NCBI GenBank assembly: GCA_965214125.1
Contig: CBDCBA010000031.1
Location: 219,809-283,808 of the forward strand
Source of the DNA: CBDCBA01 sp965214125
GTDB taxonomy: Bacteria; Planctomycetota; Phycisphaerae; Tepidisphaerales; Tepidisphaeraceae
Reading direction: 5' to 3'
DNA length: 64,000 nt
Notes under the pieces: generated by a model
What the model saw: only the letters and a program-made list of their open reading frames with translations
The model's database searches: none
Told to the model about the DNA's origin: nothing
In this document: positions 8,508-17,057 of the stretch, one piece after another
How positions within the stretch are numbered: position 1 is the stretch's first letter
Layout: each line of letters opens with the position of its first letter
Position numbers and translations under genes: made by a program

Positions 8508-9818
8508 ATGTCCGTCATAAATATTGGCAACGCCGGCGGCTTCTGGGGCGACGACTCGGCCGCCCCGCTGCGCCTCGCGCAGCAGGCGGCCGACCTTGAC
8601 GTGCTGACGATCGACTATCTCGCCGAAGTCTCGCTCTCGATCCTCGCCAAGCAGCGCGACCGCGGTGGGCCCGGCTACCCTAAGGACACGCTGCACGCGA
8701 TCCGCAGTCTGGTCCCGCTCTGGCAGGAGGGCCGTCACCTCTCGCTCGTCACCAACGGCGGCGGGCTCGACCCGGTCGGCTGCGCCGAGGCCGCGCACGA
8801 CGCGCTGAAGGAGGCGGGCGTGCCTCGCAGGATCGCGGCGGTGTCCGGCGACGACGTGCTGCCCCTGCTACGCGATACGCCCGAGACCGATCATTTCCGC
8901 CACCTGGAATCGGGTCGGCCGCTGGCGGACATCCTTGACCGGCTCATCACCGCCAACGCGTACGTCGGCGCGGGCGAGGCGGCCGTGGCGATCGGCGGCG
9001 GGGCCGACATCGTTCTCACCGGCCGCATGGCCGACCCGAGCATGGCCGTCGCGCCGGCGATGGCCCGCTTCGGGTGGAAGAGCGACGACTGGCAACGTCT
9101 CGCCGGCGCGACGGTCGCCGGCCACCTGATCGAGTGCGGCCAGCAGGTGTGCGGCGGCATCAGCACCGACTGGCTCGATCTCGCCGACAACGACTGCGGC
9201 TACCCGATCGTCGAGGTGAGCGACGATGGCTCCTGCGTCGTCACGAAGCCGCCGGGCACGGGCGGCGCGGTGACGGAACTGACGGTGAAGGAGCAACTGC
9301 TTTACGAGCTGGGCGACCCGGCGAACTACCTCTCGCCGGACTGCACCGTCTCGTTTCTTACGCTCGATGTCAATCATATCGCCGAGAACCGCATTCGCGT
9401 CTCCGGTGCCACCGGTTCGCCGCCGCCCGAGATGTACAAGGTCAGCGCCGCCTACCGCGACGGCTACCGCTGCACGGGGCAGCTCGCGTTCGTCCATGCG
9501 AAGGCGAAGGAGGCGGCGCGCGAGGCGGGCGAACTCGTGCTGCGAAAGCTCGCCCGCGACGCCCGCGCGCCGCGTCGCTGGAACGCCGAGGTCGTCGGCG
9601 ACGAGCATCGCGCGATCCTCCGGCTCGGCATCATCGACGACGACCGCGGCCTGTGCGAGACGTTCAGCCGCCTGATCGCCCCGCTCGTGACCGGCGGCCC
9701 GCCCGGCACCACGGGCTACGCCGACGGCCGCCCGCCCGTGCGCGAGGTCGTCAGCTACTGGCCGTGCCTGATCCCGCGCGAACGGGTGGCGCTCACCACG
9801 ACCTTCTTCGAAAGCTAG
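8508..9818 (+). CDS. AtuA-like acyclic terpene utilisation protein (DUF1446), N-terminal part
   Basis: Member of the AtuA/DUF1446 family (436 aa), required for acyclic terpene catabolism in Pseudomonas but without an established reaction. It begins SVINIGNAGGFWGDDS and has LTGRMADPSMAVAPAM and QQVCGGISTDWLD, which fit this family. In many genomes the family is one chain with a small C-terminal domain; here that part is encoded separately 3 nt downstream. The start ATG 8508 is 11 nt after the carboxylase stop. Placement between a carboxyltransferase and an enoyl-CoA hydratase supports a role in branched acyl-CoA degradation. Confidence 0.82.
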   Translation: MSVINIGNAGGFWGDDSAAPLRLAQQAADLDVLTIDYLAEVSLSILAKQRDRGGPGYPKDTLHAIRSLVPLWQEGRHLSLVTNGGGLDPVGCAEAAHDALKEAGVPRRIAAVSGDDVLPLLRDTPETDHFRHLESGRPLADILDRLITANAYVGAGEAAVAIGGGADIVLTGRMADPSMAVAPAMARFGWKSDDWQRLAGATVAGHLIECGQQVCGGISTDWLDLADNDCGYPIVEVSDDGSCVVTKPPGTGGAVTELTVKEQLLYELGDPANYLSPDCTVSFLTLDVNHIAENRIRVSGATGSPPPEMYKVSAAYRDGYRCTGQLAFVHAKAKEAAREAGELVLRKLARDARAPRRWNAEVVGDEHRAILRLGIIDDDRGLCETFSRLIAPLVTGGPPGTTGYADGRPPVREVVSYWPCLIPRERVALTTTFFES

Positions 9819-9821
9819 CCG

Positions 9822-10157
9822 ATGCCCCGCGTGCCGCTGTCGACCATCGCCGTCGCCCGCTCGGGCGACAAGGGACCGAACGCCAACGTCGGCGTAATCG
9901 CTCGCTCGCCAAAGCATTGGCCGGCGGTGCGGGAGGTTGTCACCGCCGACCTGCTGCGCCGCGTCTTCGCGGACCTGAAGCCGACGGCGGTGGACGTTTA
10001 CGCGATGCCCAACCTGCACGCGATCAACTTCGTGCTTCACAACGTTCTGTCCGACGGCGGCGAGGGCTCGGGCGGCAGTGATTCGCTCCGGCTCGACGCG
10101 CAGGGCAAGACGTTTGCCCAACGCCTGCTGATGGCGGAGGTGGACCTTGGCCAGTGA
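9822..10157 (+). CDS. AtuA-like C-terminal small domain protein
   Basis: A 111-aa protein with the motif ARSGDKGPNANVGVIARS followed by YAMPNLHAINFVLHNVL, matching the compact C-terminal domain found at the end of full-length AtuA-family proteins. It begins 3 nt after the AtuA-like gene and overlaps the next gene by 11 nt, so the two parts are probably made together and associate. Function is inferred from family and context only. Confidence 0.8.
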   Translation: MPRVPLSTIAVARSGDKGPNANVGVIARSPKHWPAVREVVTADLLRRVFADLKPTAVDVYAMPNLHAINFVLHNVLSDGGEGSGGSDSLRLDAQGKTFAQRLLMAEVDLGQ

Positions 10158-10908
10158 CCTCGTCGCCACGTTCACGCCGCGCCCGGCGGTGCTGCGGATC
10201 ACGCTCCGCCGGCCGGACAAGCGCAACGCGATCAACCTCGCGATGCTGCGCGACCTGACGGCATCGCTGTCGAACGTGTCTGACGACGTGCGCGTGGTCG
10301 AACTGCGCGGTGACGGCCCCATGTTCTGCGCGGGGCTGGATCTGAAGGAAGCCGTCGACGATGCCGCGGCGCAGGAGGCGGCGGAGTTGCTGGCGGGCGT
10401 CTACGCGACGCTGTCGAGCCTGCCGCGGGCGGTCAGCGTCTGCGTCGCGCAGGGCGGCGCCTACGGCGGCGGCGTCGGGCTGGCGTTGGCGTGCGACCTG
10501 GCGGTGGTGGGCGATGACGTGAAGGTCGCGTTTCCGGAGCTTCGGCGTGGCATCGTGCCGGCGCTGGTGGGCATCCTGCTGCGCGACCGCGTGCCGATGG
10601 CGGTCTGGAAGGCGCTGCTTCTGACGGGGTGGTCGCTCGACGCGACGGCGGCGCAGGCGGCGGGGCTGTTCGCAGAAGTCGCTCCCGCTGACCGCCTCGA
10701 TGAACGGGCGGCCGAGTTGGTCGGCGACCTGCTCGCCAACGGCCCTGAGGCGACGGCGCGGCTCAAGTCGCTGCTTTGGCCGAGCCGGCCGGACTTCGCG
10801 GCCGCCATCGAGGCCAATGCCGTATCGCGGGCGTCCGACGAGTATGCCGAAGGCACCGCGGCCTTTCGCGCCAAACGCCCGCCGGCGTGGGCGCCGCCCA
10901 CGGCCTAG
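10147..10908 (+). CDS. Enoyl-CoA hydratase/isomerase family protein
   Basis: Crotonase-fold protein, 253 aa, of normal length. The oxyanion-hole regions are readable: MFCAGLDLKEAV near the N terminus and AQGGAYGGGVGLALACDLAV in the centre. In a Liu/Atu-type pathway this position is taken by the methylglutaconyl- or isohexenylglutaconyl-CoA hydratase; that role is inferred. The TTG start at 10147 lies inside the upstream gene, with GGAGG at 10137-10141 placed to serve it. The stop codon is part of a TAGCCT motif that may start pyrE transcription. Confidence 0.85.
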   Translation: MASDLVATFTPRPAVLRITLRRPDKRNAINLAMLRDLTASLSNVSDDVRVVELRGDGPMFCAGLDLKEAVDDAAAQEAAELLAGVYATLSSLPRAVSVCVAQGGAYGGGVGLALACDLAVVGDDVKVAFPELRRGIVPALVGILLRDRVPMAVWKALLLTGWSLDATAAQAAGLFAEVAPADRLDERAAELVGDLLANGPEATARLKSLLWPSRPDFAAAIEANAVSRASDEYAEGTAAFRAKRPPAWAPPTA

Positions 10909-10911
10909 CCT
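10906..10911 (+). promoter_or_regulatory. TANNNT start-proximal motif of pyrE
   Basis: TAGCCT, 6 nt before the GTG at 10918. It includes the stop codon of the previous gene, so chance overlap is possible. Confidence 0.35.
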
Positions 10912-10917
10912 TCGGCT

Positions 10918-11445
10918 GTGAACCGCCAGCAGCTCATCGACGCCATCGCCCGCACCAGCGTTCTGCACGGCGAGTTCACGCTGCGCAGCGGGCGGACGAG
11001 CTCGTACTACATCGACAAGTACCGCTTCGCCACGCGCCCGGAGATCCTGCGGGAAGTCGGCATTCTGCTGGCGGCGCAGTCGATCGAGACGGAGTCGGCC
11101 CGCATCGCCGGCGCGGAACTGGGCGGCGTTCCGCTCGCGGCCGCGGCCGCGTTGGCGGCGGACAGGCCGTACGTGCTGATCCGCAACCAAAAGAAGGAGT
11201 ACGGCACCGGCAACCAGACTGAAGGCGACCTCGAGCACGGCGACCGCGTGCTGCTCGTCGAAGACGTGCTGACCACCGGCGGCCAGGTGCTGGAGGCGGC
11301 CAAGGTGCTCGCCGACGCGGGCGCCGTCATCACGCGCATCGCGTGCGTGATCGACCGCGAGGAGGGTGCCCGCGAGAACATCGAGGCGGCCGGGTACGAG
11401 ATGAGCGCGCTCGTCACGCGCAGCGACCTGGGTCTGGGCGATTGA
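10918..11445 (+). CDS. pyrE: Orotate phosphoribosyltransferase
   Basis: Joins orotate to PRPP to give orotidine monophosphate in pyrimidine synthesis. At 175 aa it has the family's usual size. The PRPP-binding loop reads VLLVEDVLTTGGQVLEA, and an N-terminal FTLRSGRTSSYYIDKYRF fits bacterial PyrE. The start is GTG 10918, 9 nt after the hydratase stop, with no Shine-Dalgarno sequence but a TANNNT motif 6 nt upstream. No other pyrimidine genes are nearby, so its place at the end of the catabolic operon may be only positional. Confidence 0.93.
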   Translation: MNRQQLIDAIARTSVLHGEFTLRSGRTSSYYIDKYRFATRPEILREVGILLAAQSIETESARIAGAELGGVPLAAAAALAADRPYVLIRNQKKEYGTGNQTEGDLEHGDRVLLVEDVLTTGGQVLEAAKVLADAGAVITRIACVIDREEGARENIEAAGYEMSALVTRSDLGLGD

Positions 11446-11549
11446 CTTTGTGCGGAATGGCCTGCAATACCGGCTGGGTATGTCGCGTTGTGGTGGGTGT
11501 CGCCGGCAACGCTGCCGACGCGAGAAGCAGCCAACTCACAGGAGATCGC

Positions 11550-12104
11550 ATGTCCCGCAAACTCACCACGACGTTCGCCGTCGCCGCCCTGGCCGTCGGA
11601 TCGGCCTTCACAATCAGCAACGCCCAGGACGGTGCCCGCGGCGAGCGTGGCGACCGCGCCGAGCGCCGCCAGCAACGCGGCGGCGGCGGGTTCGACCGCG
11701 AGCAGATGCGCGAGCGGATGGCCCAGATGATGCAGGAGCGCCTGGGCATCAGCGAGGAGGAGTGGACCGTTCTGTCGCCCAAGATCGAGGCCGTCATGGA
11801 GCTGCAGCGCGACACACGCGGCGGCGGAATGCGCGGGGCCTGGGGCGGACGCGGCGGCCAGCGCGGCCCCGGCGGGCCCGAGGGCGATGCCGAGCAGAGC
11901 GCTGTTCAGCAGGCCCAGCGTTCGCTCGCCGAAACCTTGCAGAACGAGGACGCCACCGCCGACGAGATCGACGCCAACCTCACCGCCCTGCGGACCGCCC
12001 GCGCCGAGGCGCAGGAGAAGCTCGACAGCGCCCGCGCCGAGCTCAAGGAACTCGTCACCGCCCGCCAGGAGGCGATGCTGGTCATGATGGGCATGCTCGA
12101 ATAG
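11550..12104 (+). CDS. Exported Gly/Arg-rich helical protein of unknown function
   Basis: A 184-aa protein with a clear signal peptide (MSRKLTTTFAVAALAVGSAF, likely cut near NAQ). The mature part has a Gly/Arg-rich stretch, then helical, Glu/Gln/Ala-rich segments (ISEEEWTVLSPKIEAVM and a C-terminal coiled-coil-like ARAEAQEKLDSARAELKELV). The helical, charged layout recalls small periplasmic Spy/CpxP-like proteins, but I see no decisive motif. ATG 11550 has GGAG 5 nt upstream. It lies just ahead of the type II secretion cluster; whether it is linked is unknown. Confidence 0.75.
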   Translation: MSRKLTTTFAVAALAVGSAFTISNAQDGARGERGDRAERRQQRGGGGFDREQMRERMAQMMQERLGISEEEWTVLSPKIEAVMELQRDTRGGGMRGAWGGRGGQRGPGGPEGDAEQSAVQQAQRSLAETLQNEDATADEIDANLTALRTARAEAQEKLDSARAELKELVTARQEAMLVMMGMLE

Positions 12105-12126
12105 TTTCAACCCCTTCCTGCACTGA

Positions 12127-13824
12127 ATGAAGCCCCTTTTTGACAGCTTGCAGCGCAGCGGCCTGCTCGACGGTGACGCCGTCGAGCAGGCCCGCGCGCT
12201 CATCGGCGACGGCCAGCCGTTCGAGCAGGCCGTGCTGAGCGTGAACGGGCTCAGCGAGGACCGCCTGCTCCGCCACCTGGGCGACCTGCTGTTGGTCGAG
12301 CACGTCGATCTCGAACGCCTTGCTCCCGACAAGGCATTCGTCGCCGAGTTCCCGGTGCGGCTGCTCGTGCGGCACAACGTGCTGCCAATCGACGAGCAGG
12401 ACGGCGTCGTCCGTGTCGCGACGGCCCGGCCGACGGACGAGTCGCCGCTGGAGCAGCTTCGCGTTGCCACGGGCCGCGACTGCGTGCCGGTGCTGGCGCC
12501 GGCGGCGGAGATCGACCGGGCGCTCAAACGCATCGTCGGCGTCGGCGCCGACACGCTCGAGCAGCTCGACGAGGCGGCGGGCATCCAAGTCGTCGACGCC
12601 GAGGACGACGGCGACCTCGACGCCGAGTCGGCGGCGCACGACGCGAGCATCATCCGCTTCGTGAACCAGATTCTGACCGCCGCCATCGAGCGCCGGGCAA
12701 CGGACGTTCACGTCGAGCCCTTCGAGGACGCCCTGCGCCTGCGCTACCGCATCGACGGCGTGCTCCAGGAGGAGAACGTCCCGCCGAGCGTGCGCCGGTT
12801 CCACGCGGCGATCGTCAGCCGGCTCAAGATTCTCAGTCACCTCGACATCGCCGAAAAGCGCTTGCCGCAGGACGGGCGCATCAAGCTCAAGCTCGGCGGG
12901 CAGGAGGTCGATGTCCGCGTGAGCATTATCCCGATGATCCACGGCGAGGCCGTCGTGCTGCGCATCCTCGCCCGCAGCGGCACGATGATGGGCACCGAGC
13001 GCCTTGGCATGAGCCCGCGCGATTCAAGGCTCTTCGATGCCACGCTCGAAATGCCCCACGGCATCGTGCTTGTCACCGGCCCGACCGGCAGCGGCAAGAC
13101 GACCACGCTTTACGCCGGCCTGACCGAGATCAACGACGCGGCCCGCAAGATCATCACGATTGAAGATCCGGTCGAGTATCAGTTGCGCGGCGTGAACCAG
13201 ATTCAGGTCAACACCAAGACCGGCCTCACGTTCGCCGCGGGGCTGCGGGCGATCCTGCGGCACGACCCCGACGTGGTGCTCGTGGGCGAAATCCGCGACC
13301 AGGAGACGGCCCAGATCGCCGTGCAGGCGAGCCTGACGGGCCACCTCGTCTTCAGCACGCTGCACACGAACGATGCCCCCGGCGCCGCGACGCGACTGAT
13401 CGACATGGGCGTCGAGCCGTACCTTGTGGCGAGTTCGGTCGAGGTCGTGCTGGCGCAGCGGCTGGTGCGCCTGATCTGCCAAAGCTGCAAGCGGCCGCTG
13501 AGCGACGCCGAACTGCGGCCGGTGCGCGATGCGTACGGCGACAAGATCGACGGCACGCTCTGCACCGGCGACGGCTGCCGCGACTGTGGCGGCACGGGAT
13601 TCAGCGGGCGACAGGGCGTGTTCGAGCTCATGCACGTGGACGACGAGGTGCGGTCGCTGATCCTGCACCGCGCCCCCGCCCACGAGCTGCGCAAGGCCGC
13701 GACGCGGGCGGGCATGAACAGCCTGCGCGATGACGGCTGGCGCGTGGTCAACGGCGGGCGAACGACGATCGAAGAGCTGTTCCGCGTCACCAAGGACGAG
13801 GGGAAGGCGGGTGGTCAGGCGTGA
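12127..13824 (+). CDS. gspE: Type II secretion ATPase GspE
   Basis: Cytoplasmic hexameric ATPase that powers pseudopilus assembly (565 aa). It has an N-terminal T2SSE_N-like region, the Walker A motif GPTGSGKT at 318-325, the family segment LRAILRHDPDVVLVGEIRD around Walker B, and a four-cysteine zinc motif (CQSCKRPL then CRDCGGTG) that distinguishes GspE/PilB from other secretion ATPases. The stop overlaps gspF as GTGA. PilB of type IV pili is the main alternative, but the pseudopilin cluster behind it favours type II secretion. Confidence 0.93.
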   Translation: MKPLFDSLQRSGLLDGDAVEQARALIGDGQPFEQAVLSVNGLSEDRLLRHLGDLLLVEHVDLERLAPDKAFVAEFPVRLLVRHNVLPIDEQDGVVRVATARPTDESPLEQLRVATGRDCVPVLAPAAEIDRALKRIVGVGADTLEQLDEAAGIQVVDAEDDGDLDAESAAHDASIIRFVNQILTAAIERRATDVHVEPFEDALRLRYRIDGVLQEENVPPSVRRFHAAIVSRLKILSHLDIAEKRLPQDGRIKLKLGGQEVDVRVSIIPMIHGEAVVLRILARSGTMMGTERLGMSPRDSRLFDATLEMPHGIVLVTGPTGSGKTTTLYAGLTEINDAARKIITIEDPVEYQLRGVNQIQVNTKTGLTFAAGLRAILRHDPDVVLVGEIRDQETAQIAVQASLTGHLVFSTLHTNDAPGAATRLIDMGVEPYLVASSVEVVLAQRLVRLICQSCKRPLSDAELRPVRDAYGDKIDGTLCTGDGCRDCGGTGFSGRQGVFELMHVDDEVRSLILHRAPAHELRKAATRAGMNSLRDDGWRVVNGGRTTIEELFRVTKDEGKAGGQA

Positions 13825-15038
13825 GCACGACCTTCGCCTACACCGCGCTGGATCGCATGGGCAAGCGGACGAGCGGGACGATCCCGGCCGAGAGCCGCGC
13901 GGCGGCGATGGACGCCGTCGACCGCCTCGGCCTGACGCCGCTGGACTTGCAGGAGTCCGCCGGCAAGGCGGCCCTCGCGACGCGCGGCGGCAAGCCCGTG
14001 CGCGTGCCGGCCAAGGCGGTCGAGGCGTTCACACGCGAGCTGGCGAACCTGCTGTCGGCGGGCCTGTCACTCTCTCGGGCGCTGGCGCTGCTGAAGCGCG
14101 AGGCCTCCCACGCCGGGGCGAAGCACGTCTGGACTGAAATCCACAACGACGTGGTCGGCGGCGAACCCCTGGCCGACGCGATGAGCAAGTGGCCCCAGGC
14201 GTTCGGCGAGGTCTACGTCGCGATGGTCCGCGCGGGCGAGACGGGCGGGTTCCTGCCGATCGTGCTCGCCCAGATCGGCGAGTTCCGCCAGCGCGAGCAG
14301 GACCTCAAGGGCAAGGTCAAGGCCGCCCTCGTCTACCCGGCGGCGCTGGCGGTCATCGGGTCGGGCGTGATGATCTTCCTGCTCACATTCTTCATCCCGC
14401 GGTTCAAGACGATCTTCGAGGGCTTCGGCTCGGAACTGCCGCTCATCACCCGGATTGTCGTGGGGTTGAGCGAGGGGCTCGTGAAGTACGGCCTCGTGCT
14501 GCTTGTGCTCTTGGTTGTCGGCATCTTCGCCCTGCGCAAAGCGATCGAGAGTGATCCGGGACGGCGGAAGCTTGAACGACTGCTGCTGAAAGTGCCGTAC
14601 CTCGGCCTCCTGATCGCGCGGCTGGCGCTGGTGCGCTTCAGCCGGATGCTCGGCACGCTGGTGGGCGCCGGCGTGCCGCTGGTGGCGTCGCTGAAGGTGG
14701 CCAAGGCGTCGCTGGGCAGCCGCACCTTCAGCGACAGCGTCGCGACGGCCATCGAGGAAGTGCAGCGCGGCACGCCGCTGAGCCGCGCCCTCGCCGCCGA
14801 CCCCGTTCTGTTCCCCGCGAGCGTGGTCGAGATGGTCAGCGTCAGCGAGGAGACCGGCCGGCTCGACGAAGAACTCGTCCGCCTCAGCGGCAGCTATGAG
14901 CAGGATTTGGATCGCAACCTGCGGATGGTCGTCGCTCTCGCCGAGCCGGGTTTGCTGCTCATCATGGCGGCCCTGATCGGCACGGTGGTGGTCGCGATGC
15001 TGTTGCCGCTCTTCAGCCTGCAGGACATGATGCGGTAG
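13821..15038 (+). CDS. gspF: Type II secretion inner-membrane protein GspF
   Basis: Polytopic platform protein of the secretion system (405 aa). Two tandem GspF domains are seen, each with the pattern FTRELANLLSAGLSLSRAL or FSRMLGTLVGAGVPLVASLK, and membrane segments near residues 170-195, 220-240 and at the C terminus (LLLIMAALIGTVVVAMLLPL). It starts at GTG 13821, overlapping the gspE stop by 4 nt. Confidence 0.93.
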   Translation: MSTTFAYTALDRMGKRTSGTIPAESRAAAMDAVDRLGLTPLDLQESAGKAALATRGGKPVRVPAKAVEAFTRELANLLSAGLSLSRALALLKREASHAGAKHVWTEIHNDVVGGEPLADAMSKWPQAFGEVYVAMVRAGETGGFLPIVLAQIGEFRQREQDLKGKVKAALVYPAALAVIGSGVMIFLLTFFIPRFKTIFEGFGSELPLITRIVVGLSEGLVKYGLVLLVLLVVGIFALRKAIESDPGRRKLERLLLKVPYLGLLIARLALVRFSRMLGTLVGAGVPLVASLKVAKASLGSRTFSDSVATAIEEVQRGTPLSRALAADPVLFPASVVEMVSVSEETGRLDEELVRLSGSYEQDLDRNLRMVVALAEPGLLLIMAALIGTVVVAMLLPLFSLQDMMR

Positions 15039-15061
15039 CCCCGCAACACCGGGCCGCCGCG

Positions 15062-15097
15062 TGCGTTGTGCCCAGAAGATGCGTTGTGCCCTGAGGA
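15062..15097 (+). repeat. 18-bp tandem duplication before gspG
   Basis: Two adjacent 18-bp units (15062-15079 and 15080-15097) agree at 16 of 18 positions. They add in-frame codons upstream of the likely gspG start and blur which start is used. Confidence 0.7.
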
Positions 15098-15117
15098 TGC
15101 CCCCGAACCCGATTGCC

Positions 15118-15543
15118 ATGAACCGACTTCCCCGCCGCCGAACCCGTCGTGGCTTTACCTTGCTGGAACTGCTGCTCGTGCTCGTCATCCTCGGCGTGCT
15201 CGCGGCGCTGATCGTGCCCCGCTTCGCCGGTCGCAGCGAGGACGCGAAGATCACCGCCGCCCGCAGCGACATCAGCACGATCAGCACCACGCTGGGCATG
15301 TTCGAGATCGACAACGGCCGCTACCCGACCGAGCAGGAGGGTTTGGCCGCCCTCGCGACCGCGCCGGGCAATGCCGATGGCTGGAACGGCCCATATATTA
15401 AGGCAATGGCCGTCGAGCGGGATCCTTGGGGCAATCCCTACGTCTACAACCTTCCGGGTGCCGACGGCGAGCCCTTCGCCGTTTACTCCACCGGCCCCGA
15501 CGGGCAGGACGGCACGAGCGACGACGTCTACGCCGAGGAGTAA
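15118..15543 (+). CDS. gspG: Major pseudopilin GspG
   Basis: Major pseudopilin, 141 aa from ATG 15118. The prepilin leader is RRTRRG with processing before FTLLELLLVLVILGVLAAL and Glu at position 5 of the mature protein. The conserved GspG core is present: DNGRYPTEQEGLAAL and DPWGNPYVYNLPG, plus a C-terminal calcium-loop-like GPDGQDGTSDDVYAEE. In-frame starts also exist at 15097 and 15061, but they would add residues from the tandem duplication. Confidence 0.92.
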   Translation: MNRLPRRRTRRGFTLLELLLVLVILGVLAALIVPRFAGRSEDAKITAARSDISTISTTLGMFEIDNGRYPTEQEGLAALATAPGNADGWNGPYIKAMAVERDPWGNPYVYNLPGADGEPFAVYSTGPDGQDGTSDDVYAEE

Positions 15544-15547
15544 TCGC

Positions 15548-15979
15548 ATGGTCCGCCGCGGCTTCACGCTGATCGAGCTCGTGCTCGTGCTCCTGGTGCT
15601 GGCCGTCGCCTTCGCGATGATCGTGCCGCGCATGACCGGGTTCCGCGAGGGGCAACGCCTCGAGAACGAGGTCGACCGCTTGCTCGCGACCCTCAACGCC
15701 GCCCGCAACGAGGCCGTGACGAACGGCGTTCTGGTCGAGGTGACCACCGACGATGGCCGCTCGTACGCGACCGGCGAGCAATCGCACGCGCTGCCGGAGT
15801 CGATCACGCTGACGATCGAGCGGCTCGACGGCTCGCCCGCCACCGGCGTGCAGTTCGGCACCGCGGGCGATGTCACGCCGGCCGTGCTCACGCTGACGGA
15901 CGACGACGGCCGCGCCAAATCCCTTGTCGCCATCGGCGTGGCCGACCCGTTCCGCCGACAGTCGGGGGATAGCCCATGA
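15548..15979 (+). CDS. gspH: Minor pseudopilin GspH-like
   Basis: A 143-aa protein with prepilin leader MVRRG|FTLIELVLVLLVLAVAFAM and a variable C-terminal domain. The segment LLATLNAARNEAVTNGVLVEV is typical of GspH/FimT. It begins 4 nt after the gspG stop and overlaps gspI by 4 nt (ATGA). Assignment rests on order and the GspH-like helix. Confidence 0.82.
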   Translation: MVRRGFTLIELVLVLLVLAVAFAMIVPRMTGFREGQRLENEVDRLLATLNAARNEAVTNGVLVEVTTDDGRSYATGEQSHALPESITLTIERLDGSPATGVQFGTAGDVTPAVLTLTDDDGRAKSLVAIGVADPFRRQSGDSP

Positions 15980-16341
15980 CCCGTCGCCGCGGATTCAGCC
16001 TGGTGGAAGTGCTGGCGTCGCTGCTATTGCTGGGCATCGTCCTGCCGGCGGCGATGCGTGGCGTGACGCTCTCGCTCCGCGCCGCCAACGCCGCCCGCAA
16101 CGCGCAGGAAGCGACGCTGCTCGCTGAGCGCCAGCTCAACACGCTGCTCGCCGCCCGCGACGCCGACGCCCTCGGCAGCGACGGCACCTTCGAGGACTTG
16201 TCGCGCTACCGCTGGGAACTGTCGACCAGCGTCGTCGGCAGCGAGCTGGTGGAGGCGACCGTCACCATCGTCTGGCTCGAGCGCGGCGAGGAGCGGTCAC
16301 GCTCGATGACGACGTGGATTCTGCCGGAGGGCACCCTTTGA
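15976..16341 (+). CDS. gspI: Minor pseudopilin GspI-like
   Basis: A 121-aa protein with leader MTRRRG|FSLVEVLASLLLLGIVLPA. ATLLAERQLNTLLA after the membrane helix is the usual GspI pattern. It is translationally coupled to its neighbours on both sides (ATGA with gspH, TTGA with gspJ). Confidence 0.82.
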   Translation: MTRRRGFSLVEVLASLLLLGIVLPAAMRGVTLSLRAANAARNAQEATLLAERQLNTLLAARDADALGSDGTFEDLSRYRWELSTSVVGSELVEATVTIVWLERGEERSRSMTTWILPEGTL

Positions 16342-17057
16342 AGCGTTGCCGCGGCATGACGTTGTTGGAGGTGCTGATCGCCATCGCGATGACGGCGATC
16401 CTGACGGCCGCGCTCTTCGCGGCGTTGTCGATCGCGTTCGACGCCCGAGGCCGCGCCCGCGCGCTCAGCAGCGGCCCCTCGAAGTTCACCGCCGCCATCG
16501 GCATAATCGAGCGCGACCTGGAGAACGCCCTACCGCGCCCCGGCGCCAGCGGCACGGACTTTTCGGTTGATCTCGACACCGGCGGCTTCAGCCTGGGCAC
16601 CTTCGCCGGCAGCCTCGCGTCGAGCGGCGCGCTGGCCGAGGTCTTCGACGGCGAGTCGACGAGCCTGGCATTTTCGGTGCTGGCGACCGACCCCGCCTCC
16701 GACGGCGAACTGCTGTCCGAGGGCATCCGCCGCGTCACGCTTTTCGCCGAAGACGACGGCGAGGAGGGCGTGCGGCTCGTGCGGCGTATCGAGCGCAACC
16801 TGCTCGCGAGTTCCTCCGTCGCCCCACCGGACGAGGTGCTGGTCAGCGGGCTCAGCGAGGTGTCGTTCCGCTACTTCGACGGCGGCGGCTGGTCGAGCAG
16901 CACGACCACGCTGTCGGGCGAACATCCCGCGGCCGTCGAGGTCACGCTGGCCGAGGGCGACGTGCGGCTGGTGGCGGTCGTCCCGGTGGGCGTCGACAGC
17001 GGCAACACGATCGATTTGTCGGTCCTCGAGCCCTTGTTGCAGCTTGGGGGCGGGTGA
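16338..17057 (+). CDS. gspJ: Minor pseudopilin GspJ-like
   Basis: A 239-aa protein with leader KRCRG|MTLLEVLIAIAMTAILTA and the GspJ-like stretch IIERDLENALPRPG. The TTG at 16338 overlaps the gspI stop (TTGA), and GGAGG at 16326-16330 lies 7 nt before it, which supports this unusual start. The methionine after the leader glycine is uncommon; most such proteins have Phe there. Confidence 0.82.
   Translation: MKRCRGMTLLEVLIAIAMTAILTAALFAALSIAFDARGRARALSSGPSKFTAAIGIIERDLENALPRPGASGTDFSVDLDTGGFSLGTFAGSLASSGALAEVFDGESTSLAFSVLATDPASDGELLSEGIRRVTLFAEDDGEEGVRLVRRIERNLLASSSVAPPDEVLVSGLSEVSFRYFDGGGWSSSTTTLSGEHPAAVEVTLAEGDVRLVAVVPVGVDSGNTIDLSVLEPLLQLGGG

Noticed and set aside
6757..8508. A 583-codon minus-strand frame opposite the carboxyltransferase
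   Set aside because: A shadow of a strongly conserved plus-strand gene; its residues show no family pattern.
11442..11470. A promoter with TTGACT overlapping the pyrE stop
   Set aside because: No acceptable -10 hexamer is found at 15-19 nt; the exported protein gene may use another promoter.
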